This document shows positions 1-6,459 of a stretch of DNA of 39,472 nucleotides, one piece after another (positions within the stretch are counted from its first letter, which is position 1; each line of letters opens with the position of its first letter). Position numbers and translations under genes: made by a program. This DNA is from JBDIBA01 sp039812705 (lineage in GTDB: Bacteria; Actinomycetota; Acidimicrobiia; Acidimicrobiales; JBBSGY01): contig JBDIBA010000014.1 of the NCBI GenBank assembly GCA_039812705.1, positions 1-39,472 of the forward strand. Direction: 5' to 3'. A model generated the notes under the pieces. The model did no database searches and had not been told where the DNA came from. It saw only the letters and a list, made by a program, of their open reading frames with translations.

Positions 1-1
1 T

Positions 2-82
2 CACTTCCGACCACATGGCTCCCTCCGAGGAGCTACACCGGCAGCATTCACTGCCAACTACACCAGCTCACCGAGTCTCTGA
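2..82 (+). CDS. Possible 3' end of an unidentified gene (partial)
   Basis: An open frame enters from the left edge and stops at TGA 80-82, giving a short tail that ends in SSPSL. Nothing identifies the protein. The frame starting at position 1 reads a stretch with PPRSYTGSI that vaguely recalls the last strand of the LamG-type proteins in this window, but the two frames cannot be joined without a frameshift. The piece is too short to prove that it is coding. Confidence 0.25.
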   Translation, partial: HFRPHGSLRGATPAAFTANYTSSPSL

Positions 83-115
83 TTTTCATGTCGTCAGTTA
101 GCGGGTCCCAGCCAC

Positions 116-814
116 TTGGAGAAGGAATTCGCGCAGCGAACATCCGAACGCGCTGTTGCGTTGCGCAACGCCGAGATAGATGCACCGCGACTTCCCGACG
201 CTGAGCCGGGATTTGCTGAAACTGCTGAGAACTCAGGCCGTGACTACAGCGAAATGTTGTTGCAAGAGGCGAGGCGTCTGGTCGCCGAGTTGCAGCCCGA
301 CCACTTCAAGCGTCGGTGCGTCGCCTCACTGATGACTGCTGCCGGGAATCCAGACGCTTACGTGCCCAGCATGGAAAAGATCTGTATTGCCACATCGCGA
401 TTCTTGGAGATGGCCAAAGATCCGGTTGGTTCGACGCTTCGCGAAGTTGGCAGGCGCCTCAGAGACGTTCGCTGGCGCCTCACGGACTTTCGTGGTCGAC
501 AACCGACCGAATCAGACCTGAATGCCGCCGACGACCTCGATGTCGAAGCGGAAAGGCAGGCCGCTTTTGAAGAATTGGATCGACTTGTAGCGGACGCTTT
601 GCCAAAGGAGTGGTTGGAAAATGCCCGCGCACTAGTCGCAGATACCGCCAGTGCCCTGGAGTCTCTCGGACACGACACCGAGAGCGGACCAGGCTCGTTC
701 ACAATTGCGTTGATCGGCTGTGAGGAGCTGCTGAGAGAACAGCGTCGACTGTCGCATCAGACAACACTTGACCAGCCAGAGCTTAACCAGCGGGGTATTG
801 GTTTGGGTCTCTAA
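116..814 (+). CDS. Hypothetical protein, helix-rich, 232 aa
   Basis: I do not recognise this protein. It is soluble-looking, rich in Glu, Arg, Leu and Ala, with long predicted-helical stretches (about residues 40-130 and 145-215). It has no signal peptide, membrane segment or known motif. The first in-frame start after the upstream stop at 80-82 is TTG 116, and it lacks a clear Shine-Dalgarno. ATG 254 (SEMLLQEA) is an alternative that would remove 46 residues. The gene is convergent with the proteasomal ATPase gene and shares a stem-loop with it. The reading frame is favoured over the opposite-strand open frame because its amino-acid composition looks like a real protein. Function is unknown. 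Confidence 0.55.
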   Translation: MEKEFAQRTSERAVALRNAEIDAPRLPDAEPGFAETAENSGRDYSEMLLQEARRLVAELQPDHFKRRCVASLMTAAGNPDAYVPSMEKICIATSRFLEMAKDPVGSTLREVGRRLRDVRWRLTDFRGRQPTESDLNAADDLDVEAERQAAFEELDRLVADALPKEWLENARALVADTASALESLGHDTESGPGSFTIALIGCEELLREQRRLSHQTTLDQPELNQRGIGLGL

Positions 815-841
815 GTCCTACCGTTGAGCAATAACTTAGAG
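809..841. terminator. Stem-loop shared by convergent stops
   Basis: Perfect 8-bp arms CTCTAAGT (809-816) and ACTTAGAG (834-841) flank a 17-nt loop. The left arm contains the TAA stop of the plus-strand hypothetical gene (812-814). The right arm contains the reverse-strand TAA of the ATPase gene (836-838). There is no U-tract. The symmetrical position between convergent genes suggests a bidirectional terminator; this is inference. Confidence 0.5.
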
Positions 842-2617
842 GTATTGGCCTGTGCCGACGCGTTCGATGGCGCGGCCGCCTTCTTCCTTCTCGTCTTCGC
901 CTTCCTTGGGAACGAGAACGCGAAGGAACACAATGCGCTCGCCCTTCTTTCCGGAAATCTTTGCCCAGTCGTCTGGGTTTGTTGAGTTCGGCAAGTCTTC
1001 ATTCTCGCGGAACTCATCGCGAACGGCTTGCAACAAGTGATCGAGCTTGATGCCGCGGCCCTTGCCCGCAATCTCGCGCTTGACGCCCGCCTTCTTTGCC
1101 TTGGCAACGATGTTTTCGATCATTGCGCCGGAGCTGAAGTCCTTGAAGTACATGACTTCTTTGTCGCCGTTTTGATAGGTGACTTCGATGAAGCGGTTCT
1201 GGTCGCCCGTGTCATACATGGCATCAACGGTCTTGTTGATGATGGCCTTCGTTGCCTTGGCCGCGTCGCCCTTGCCGTGCTTCTTGATCTCGGCGTCGTC
1301 GATTGGCAGGGTCTCGTTGAAGTAGCGACTGAAGATTGCCTTAGCGGCATCAGCATCGGGACGCTCGACCTTGATCTTCACGTCAAGGCGGCCGGGTCGC
1401 AGAATGGCCGGGTCGATGAGGTCTTCGCGGTTTGACGCACCGATGACGATGACGTTCTTAAGGCCTTCAACGCCATCAATCTCAGCAAGCAACTGCGGAA
1501 CGATTGTCGATTCCATGTCTGAGCTGATGCCGGTTCCACGTGTGCGGAACAAAGAGTCCATCTCGTCGAAAAAGACAATGACGGGCATGCCCTCTTCGCT
1601 CTTTTCGCGAGCACGCTCAAAAACGAGGCGAATCTGACGCTCGGTTTCACCGACGTACTTGTTGAGCAGTTCGGGGCCCTTGATGTTGATGAAGTAAGCC
1701 TTGGCGCGCTTGTCGCCACTTACTTCTGCAACCTTCTTTGCCAGTGAGTTGGCAACAGCCTTTGCAATAAGGGTCTTTCCACAACCCGGAGGGCCATAGA
1801 GCAAGATGCCCTTTGGTGCAGCCAGCTTGTAGTCCTTGTAAAGGTCTTTGTGCAGGAATGGGAGTTCAACTGCATCGGTGATCAGTTCAATTTGGCTGTC
1901 AAGACCACCAACGTCGTCATAGGAAATGTCGGGCACTTCTTCAAGTAGAAGTTCGTCAACCTCGGGGCGAGGCAACTTTTCAATCAACAAGTTGGTGCGC
2001 GAGTCCATCAAAAGGGAATCGCCGCTGCGCAATTTCACTTCGCGCAGGCTTTCGCACAGTTCAACAACGCGCTCTTCGTCGCTGCGCCCGGTGATGATTG
2101 CGCGCTCGTTGTCATCGAGGACTTCGCGCAAAGTAACGATTTCGCCTTGGCGGTCTGCACTTCGTGCAAGGACGACATTGAGGCTTTCGTTCAGGGCAAC
2201 CTCATCGCCGCGCTCGAGGGTCTTGTCTTCAAGTTCGGGGTGCATTGCAACGCGCATCTTTCGACCCGCGCTAAAAACATCGACCGTGCCGTCGTCGTTC
2301 TTGCCGAGGTAAGTGCCATAGGCAGAAGGCGGTTGAGTGAGCTTGTCGACTTCGTCGCGCAGCGTTGCAATGTGTTCGCGCGCTTCACGAAGCGTGTAGG
2401 TGAGCTTCTCGTTCTGACTAACGGCCTGGGCAAGCTGACCCTTGGTCTCAAGAAGCTTTTCTTCCAGGGTACGGACCCTTTTTGGAGCGTCTTGGACGCG
2501 GCGGCGCAGGTTGGTTAGCTCCTCTTCGAGCACCTTGGATTGCTCTCGAAGCTCGTCGACTTGTTGTTCGTATTCGGTTAAGCGTTTTGTTGTTTCTGCG
2601 TCTGCCAACGAGATCAC
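836..2617 (-). CDS. arc: Proteasome-associated AAA+ ATPase (ARC/Mpa)
   Basis: Hexameric unfoldase that recognises pupylated proteins and feeds them to the actinobacterial 20S proteasome. About 593 aa, a normal length. An N-terminal coiled coil (roughly residues 5-95) is followed by the OB-fold region (about 96-215) and the AAA+ domain. The AAA+ domain has Walker A GPPGCGKT (275-282), pore loop KYVGE (320-324), Walker B IVFFDE (347-352) and RPGR (407-410). The protein ends in GTGQYL, the C-terminal tail by which this family docks on the proteasome. The longest frame starts at GTG 2617, but a GAGG sits directly against it. TTG 2608 has that GAGG at a normal distance and may be the true start. 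No pup, dop, pafA or prcBA is in the window. The divergent neighbour is a ferredoxin gene. Confidence 0.96.
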   Translation of the reverse strand: MISLADAETTKRLTEYEQQVDELREQSKVLEEELTNLRRRVQDAPKRVRTLEEKLLETKGQLAQAVSQNEKLTYTLREAREHIATLRDEVDKLTQPPSAYGTYLGKNDDGTVDVFSAGRKMRVAMHPELEDKTLERGDEVALNESLNVVLARSADRQGEIVTLREVLDDNERAIITGRSDEERVVELCESLREVKLRSGDSLLMDSRTNLLIEKLPRPEVDELLLEEVPDISYDDVGGLDSQIELITDAVELPFLHKDLYKDYKLAAPKGILLYGPPGCGKTLIAKAVANSLAKKVAEVSGDKRAKAYFINIKGPELLNKYVGETERQIRLVFERAREKSEEGMPVIVFFDEMDSLFRTRGTGISSDMESTIVPQLLAEIDGVEGLKNVIVIGASNREDLIDPAILRPGRLDVKIKVERPDADAAKAIFSRYFNETLPIDDAEIKKHGKGDAAKATKAIINKTVDAMYDTGDQNRFIEVTYQNGDKEVMYFKDFSSGAMIENIVAKAKKAGVKREIAGKGRGIKLDHLLQAVRDEFRENEDLPNSTNPDDWAKISGKKGERIVFLRVLVPKEGEDEKEEGGRAIERVGTGQYL

Positions 2618-2650
2618 CCCTCTTGCCGGGTAAACGTAACACCGGGGTTG

Positions 2651-2679
2651 TCTTAAGGACGGGTGCGTTTCCTGGTCAA
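2651..2679 (-). promoter_or_regulatory. Candidate arc promoter
   Basis: Read on the minus strand, TTGACC (2679-2674) is followed after 17 nt by TTAAGA (2656-2651). The predicted start site is near 2644, about 27 nt before GTG 2617. The -35 is good and the -10 is weak. The first GTTTCCTGG repeat (2667-2675) overlaps the -35 box, so a repressor bound there could control the gene; this is inference. Confidence 0.4.
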
Positions 2680-2757
2680 ATTTCCGGATCGGCGCCTGGC
2701 GGTTGGTCCTGAGTTTCCCAGGCTGGTTTTAGGCGGATATCCAGGAAACTTGCCTGG
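2667..2757. repeat. Cluster of inverted GTTTCC-CAGG motifs in divergent region
   Basis: GTTTCCTGG (2667-2675) and its exact inverse CCAGGAAAC (2741-2749) flank a related GAGTTTCCCAGG (2711-2722). The right copy is also part of a smaller inverted repeat, CCAGG-N7-CCTGG (2741-2757). All lie in the 206-nt gap between the divergent arc and ferredoxin genes. The cluster looks like multiple operator sites or a large foldable leader. No known regulator consensus was recognised. Confidence 0.45.
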
Positions 2758-2810
2758 TCGGAACCCCAGATTTCGATGCCCAAGACCTAAAGTTGTTGGC
2801 CTGAGGCAGT

Positions 2811-2816
2811 TATAGT
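2811..2816 (+). promoter_or_regulatory. -10 box of a leaderless ferredoxin promoter
   Basis: TATAGT ends exactly 7 nt before GTG 2824. This is the spacing expected if transcription begins at the start codon itself. No Shine-Dalgarno precedes either GTG 2824 or ATG 2830, and no convincing -35 is visible. Confidence 0.5.
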
Positions 2817-2823
2817 CATCGTC

Positions 2824-3069
2824 GTGGCAATGAAAGTTTGGATTGACCAGGACCTCTGCACCGGAGACGGCTTGTGCGAAGAAATCGCGCCAGCTGTCTT
2901 TACTCTCCTTGACGACGGACTTGCATACGTCAAGGAAGACGACAAGGTTTTTGACGAACCTGGTGGTTCCGAAGGCCTTGCAGCAGTGCCCGCTGGCCTA
3001 GAGGACGCGGTTGTCGAATCTGCCGAAGAGTGCCCCGGCGAGTGCATCTTCATCGAAAAGGCTGAATAG
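2824..3069 (+). CDS. Small ferredoxin
   Basis: 81-aa soluble electron-transfer protein. C12-T-G-D15-G-L-C18 near the N-terminus and CPGEC near the C-terminus form the cluster site. Asp15 stands where a classical 4Fe-4S ferredoxin has its second Cys, the arrangement usual in [3Fe-4S] ferredoxins. The protein is acidic overall. GTG 2824 is preferred because the -10 box TATAGT lies 7 nt upstream (leaderless); ATG 2830 is the alternative. Redox partners are unknown, and the neighbours (proteasomal ATPase, exonuclease VII) do not suggest any. It ends in a small hairpin shared with xseB. Confidence 0.9.
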   Translation: MAMKVWIDQDLCTGDGLCEEIAPAVFTLLDDGLAYVKEDDKVFDEPGGSEGLAAVPAGLEDAVVESAEECPGECIFIEKAE

Positions 3070-3078
3070 CGCCTATTC
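3064..3078. terminator. Compact hairpin over two convergent stops
   Basis: GAATAG-CGC-CTATTC is a perfect 6-bp stem with a 3-nt loop, extendable by C62-G80 and a T-G pair. The left arm contains the ferredoxin stop TAG (3067-3069), and the right arm contains the reverse-strand TAG of xseB (3073-3075). There is no U-tract. It probably works for both convergent genes. Confidence 0.5.
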
Positions 3079-3330
3079 GGTTTCGTCGCCCGTTTCCTCG
3101 GGGCGACTACTCAGCTTGTCCAAGCGCGGTGCAAGCTTGTCGACTTGTTTGCGCGCCTTTTCGATTCGGGCATTGAGGTTTTCGACAATTTCAATTGCCC
3201 GCGCAAAGCGCACCGAAAGCGTGTCGATGTCTGCATTACCCGTGTCGAGGTCGGCAACGATGTCTTCGAGTTCATCGACGGCTTGTTCATAGCTGAGGTC
3301 AGCGACGGGCGTTTCAGGCTGCATGGTCAT
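3073..3330 (-). CDS. xseB: Exodeoxyribonuclease VII small subunit
   Basis: 85 aa, the usual size. The protein is two helices with the family pattern LSYEQAVDELEDIVADLDTG and a heptad-like second helix ending in KLDKL. Several XseB bind one XseA to form the single-strand-specific exonuclease VII, which trims DNA in repair and recombination. ATG 3330 overlaps the xseA stop as ATGA (3330-3327), indicating translational coupling within sod-xseA-xseB. The C-terminal tail is acidic. Confidence 0.95.
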   Translation of the reverse strand: MTMQPETPVADLSYEQAVDELEDIVADLDTGNADIDTLSVRFARAIEIVENLNARIEKARKQVDKLAPRLDKLSSRPEETGDETE

Positions 3331-4559
3331 CGCACAGTAGACGACACGGTTCCGTCGGCGAGGGTCGTGACAAGGGTTTCGCCAGCAGTGACGTCTGACA
3401 CCGATCGGACCGCGGTTCCCTGCTGGTTTCGGGTGATGCTGTAACCGCGCCGCAGTGGAGCGGTCGGATTGAGGGCTTGAATATGTTTTTCGCGTGCCTG
3501 CAGGTCGTTTGCTGAGTCAGCGACAAAGCGCGGCGCGGCTGACAACAATTGATGAATGGAACGATCGAGGCGCGAGCGAGAAAGCATCAGAGCGTGTTGA
3601 GCGCTCTTGTCTAGGCCGCGTTGAAGGCCGCGAAGTTCCGATTCGCAAAGCGATACACCGTGGTTGGCAAGGCTTGTCAACCGCCGGGCGAATTGATCGA
3701 TTCGGTCAGAGAAGTCAACCACTCGACGCACGATGCCTTGGCCGCACTCTGTTGGCGTGATGTACGCAACAGCGGCAACTTCGTCGGCAATGCTGCGGTC
3801 GCCAGTATGACCAATGCCGGTCCACACGGGGCAAGGAGCGTTGGCGATTGCGCGCGCAATGGGTTCTTTGTCAAAAGCGTCCAGCTCTCCCCCGCCTCCG
3901 CGAACAACGCAGATGAGGTCGCATTCGCCTTCGGTCACGTTGGTAATTGCATCGGTCAGTTGGCGAACCGCGGTTGGCCCTTGCACTTGTGAGTGTCGTA
4001 GTTGAACATCGAAGGCAAAGGCTGAACGATCAAGTTGTCCGACGAAGTCCTTGTGTCCTTCGCTGTTTTCACTTGTGACCAAGCAAATGCGCAGCGGTAC
4101 CGGCGAAAGATATTTGCTTGCATTTATTCGCAACAGGCCTTCGTTGTTCAGTTCGCGAATGATTCGCGCGCGCTCGATTGCCTTGTTGCCAACAATCGCA
4201 TCAGTGTCTAGACGCAGAAGCTTGACTTGGGCGGTGCCGGTTCTTGACAGCTGAATCTCGCCGTAGATGCGAACCATCATTCCGGATTGAAGTCGGAGGT
4301 TGGCATCGGCCAGCTGCGCTTCAATGACTTTGCGAACCGGGCCATAGACGGCAACATCGCACTTCACATCTGAGCCGCGGGGTCCCCCGCCGTGTTCGAC
4401 AAGGGTTATGTAGAGCGAGTTTTGGAACGTGCGAACTGTTTGGACTTCGCCTTCAATCCAAAAGGCCCCGCGAAAGTTTTGAACAACGGCGTTCTTTACC
4501 CGTTGAAGGAACCTGCTGACAGATAGAGCTTCAACGGGAAAGAGTTCGCCGCTGGACAG
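3327..4559 (-). CDS. xseA: Exodeoxyribonuclease VII large subunit, non-canonical start
   Basis: Catalytic subunit of exonuclease VII. The longest frame with a standard start begins at GTG 4367 (346 aa), but that cuts through the N-terminal OB-fold. The open frame continues upstream with clear family sequence, including ALSVSRFLQRVKNAV and FWIEGEV, up to the sod stop codon at 4565-4563. No ATG, GTG or TTG occurs between 4562 and 4368. CTG 4559 lies two codons after that stop, with AGGG 7 nt before it. It gives 410 aa, a normal length, so it is the proposed start. The C-terminal coiled-coil region ends in the usual RRGYSI segment. What else could apply: read-through of the sod TGA, or an upstream sequence error. 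Confidence 0.85.
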   Translation of the reverse strand: MSSGELFPVEALSVSRFLQRVKNAVVQNFRGAFWIEGEVQTVRTFQNSLYITLVEHGGGPRGSDVKCDVAVYGPVRKVIEAQLADANLRLQSGMMVRIYGEIQLSRTGTAQVKLLRLDTDAIVGNKAIERARIIRELNNEGLLRINASKYLSPVPLRICLVTSENSEGHKDFVGQLDRSAFAFDVQLRHSQVQGPTAVRQLTDAITNVTEGECDLICVVRGGGGELDAFDKEPIARAIANAPCPVWTGIGHTGDRSIADEVAAVAYITPTECGQGIVRRVVDFSDRIDQFARRLTSLANHGVSLCESELRGLQRGLDKSAQHALMLSRSRLDRSIHQLLSAAPRFVADSANDLQAREKHIQALNPTAPLRRGYSITRNQQGTAVRSVSDVTAGETLVTTLADGTVSSTVR

Positions 4560-4562
4560 GGT

Positions 4563-5180
4563 TCAGCCCTGCAGGAGGTTTGCAGACTTGGCTGCCGCGT
4601 AACGCTTGGCTGCGTCGTCCCAGTTGAACAGGTTCCAAACCGCGCCGAAGAAGTCGGCCTTTACGTTCTTGTACTGCAAGTAGTAGGCGTGCTCCCACGC
4701 GTCCAATACAAGAATGGGTGTGGAGCCTTGGGCCACGTTGCCTTGGTGGTCATAGACCTGCTCGATGATCAAGCGACCGCTGAGGTGTTCGTACGCGAGC
4801 ACGCCCCAGCCTGAACCTTGAACCAAAACGCAAGCCTGAGTGAGTTGATTCTTGAAAGCATCGAAACTGCCGAAACTCTCGTCGATTGCCGACGCAAGGT
4901 CTCCAACTGGCTTGTCTCCACCGTCTGGCGAAAGGTTGGTCCAGAACTGGGTGTGAAGAATGTGGCCTGAGGTGTGAAAGGCCAGCGTCTTTTCTAGGCC
5001 CATCAGTGTTGCAAAATCGTTCGCCGAACGCGCCGCATCGAGCTTTTCGAGCGTCTGGTTTGCGCCGTCGACATATGCCTTGTGGTGCTTGGCGTGGTGA
5101 AGTTCCATGATTTGACCAGACACGTGTGGCTCGAGAGCCCCGTAGTCGTATGCAAGGTCTGGAAGTGTGTAAATGCTCAA
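4563..5180 (-). CDS. sodA: Superoxide dismutase [Fe/Mn]
   Basis: 205 aa cytosolic enzyme that converts superoxide to peroxide and oxygen. Metal ligands are visible as H28, H76, D160 and H164 (the last two in DAWEHAYY). The C-terminal half, with VYDHQGN and the AYYLQYKNVKADF segment, resembles the mycobacterial type. Metal choice (Fe, Mn or cambialistic) cannot be settled by eye. The start is TTG 5180, supported by GGGGAG about 8 nt upstream. Its TGA is followed in frame, after two codons, by the proposed CTG start of xseA, so the two genes are probably cotranscribed. Confidence 0.95.
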   Translation of the reverse strand: MSIYTLPDLAYDYGALEPHVSGQIMELHHAKHHKAYVDGANQTLEKLDAARSANDFATLMGLEKTLAFHTSGHILHTQFWTNLSPDGGDKPVGDLASAIDESFGSFDAFKNQLTQACVLVQGSGWGVLAYEHLSGRLIIEQVYDHQGNVAQGSTPILVLDAWEHAYYLQYKNVKADFFGAVWNLFNWDDAAKRYAAAKSANLLQG

Positions 5181-5226
5181 AGCGATCTCCCCGGTCGATT
5201 GATACCGACAGGAACCCTATTCGCAA

Positions 5227-5237
5227 TGTGTGACACA
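5227..5237. promoter_or_regulatory. Palindrome upstream of sod
   Basis: TGTGTGACACA is a perfect palindrome around a central G, about 47 nt before the sod start and 27 nt from the stop of the neighbouring gene. It could be an operator for sod. It does not match the longer CRP/GlxR consensus, so the regulator is unknown. Confidence 0.3.
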
Positions 5238-5263
5238 AGCGCGATCTGTGTGGGCGCGGCGTT

Positions 5264-6349
5264 CTATGGGCAGAATGAGCTTGGCGTGATCATGTTGACT
5301 TTCACGTTCTCGTAGAAAGCGTCATTGAACAGGATCTTGCCGGAAAGAGTCGACGCGAGTTCGGAGTCTCCTGGCTGGCGAAAGACAAGGACGCCGGCGT
5401 CTTTGTCAGACTTCAACTTCGAGTAGATCTCCATGTCGGCATTGGCGGTCTTGCCGCCATAAGTGCAAGGACGACCACCCGGGTAGAGGTCGGTGTTGAC
5501 GGCAACGGCGGTAGCTGCTCCGGTTGGGCTCTTTGGGTCACGAAGGACCAAGTAGGTCGTAAGAGTGAGAGGCGTCCCCTTGTCGGCGGGCTGGGCGGCC
5601 TGCCTGAAGTTGTAGTTGCGAAGGAGCACTTGGTTGCCTTTCGCAAACGGGGACGTTGTTGTGTTGGACCCTTCGGGAATGCTCGTGAAAGCCCCGCCAT
5701 CGGTGCACTCAACTGAGCCACTGTCCAGGATTTCGCAAGTGGGTGACGCCGTTACGGTCCCAAGGCCGGTTTGGAAGTCAAGGTGGACGTTGGCCAAGTC
5801 TCGGGTCCGGTCGAACTTCGGCTCAAACTGCAGACCGAATCCCCGGTTGCTGCCACGCAGCGTTTTGTTTGCAGCCTTGATTGTGTTCCCGGCGTAGAAG
5901 ACTGCAATGTCGACCTTTCCGTGTTCGGGCGACTTGGGTATCGAAAAGGTTGCGCTTTGGAGTCCCTCGGCGTTGCGTTCGGTGGTGGTGGGCACGCAGA
6001 ACTTGTCGACTGTGGTGTCGGAGTAAACGTTGCCCTCGTATTTGCTGGTTTCAGTCACTTTGGTGGTCCAGCAGCCGTCGGGGCCCGCCTTGGTGTGTTT
6101 GGTTGCAGACTTGGTCGGAGCCGGCTTTGGAGTTTGCGGTGACGATGCCAAGGTCGGACTCTTGCCTTCCTCTGTCTCGGTGTTCGATGCCCCGGTTCCG
6201 GCCGATGTGCAGGAGCTTGTCGCGAAAACCGCGCCGGTTATCAAAGTGACCGCCTTTACTAAGGCCACAGCGGCTGGCTGGCTCAGCCGCCTAGCTGGGC
6301 TGAGTGTTGCCGATGGGCGCTGGGGGTTGAAACCAGGTGAAGTTTTCAT
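5264..6349 (-). CDS. Secreted protein of unknown function, 361 aa
   Basis: I do not recognise a family. The N-terminus has a basic segment, a hydrophobic stretch (about residues 26-43) and TSSC47, which is only a weak lipobox, so it may be a lipoprotein or a signal-peptidase I substrate. A Thr/Ser/Pro/Lys-rich linker (about 48-90) is followed by a Thr- and Asn-rich domain with scattered cysteines (for example in GPDGCW, CEILDSGSVEC, GRPCTYGG and the terminal SSFCP). This suggests a disulfide-bonded beta-rich extracellular domain. It is divergent from the LamG-type gene and could share its surface role. No strong Shine-Dalgarno precedes ATG 6349. Confidence 0.75.
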   Translation of the reverse strand: MKTSPGFNPQRPSATLSPARRLSQPAAVALVKAVTLITGAVFATSSCTSAGTGASNTETEEGKSPTLASSPQTPKPAPTKSATKHTKAGPDGCWTTKVTETSKYEGNVYSDTTVDKFCVPTTTERNAEGLQSATFSIPKSPEHGKVDIAVFYAGNTIKAANKTLRGSNRGFGLQFEPKFDRTRDLANVHLDFQTGLGTVTASPTCEILDSGSVECTDGGAFTSIPEGSNTTTSPFAKGNQVLLRNYNFRQAAQPADKGTPLTLTTYLVLRDPKSPTGAATAVAVNTDLYPGGRPCTYGGKTANADMEIYSKLKSDKDAGVLVFRQPGDSELASTLSGKILFNDAFYENVKVNMITPSSFCP

Positions 6350-6440
6350 CGCGCAGGAGTTTCGCGCCTGGCGATCTTCTTAGGCAAGGCGCGATCTGCG
6401 GTGGCTGGCGGGATGGATGCTCAATCGAGCTGGGAAAGTC

Positions 6441-6459
6441 CCGATATATACAAGGTGAA
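6441..6459 (+). promoter_or_regulatory. Conserved box over the start of LamG-type gene 1
   Basis: CCGATATATACAAGGTGAA spans the proposed GTG start (6455-6457). It matches the sequence at the same position of the second LamG-type gene (22106-22088) at 17 of 19 bases. The TATA element lies 4-6 nt before GTG, so this may be the -10 of a leaderless promoter. No Shine-Dalgarno stands at a useful distance. Confidence 0.5.
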
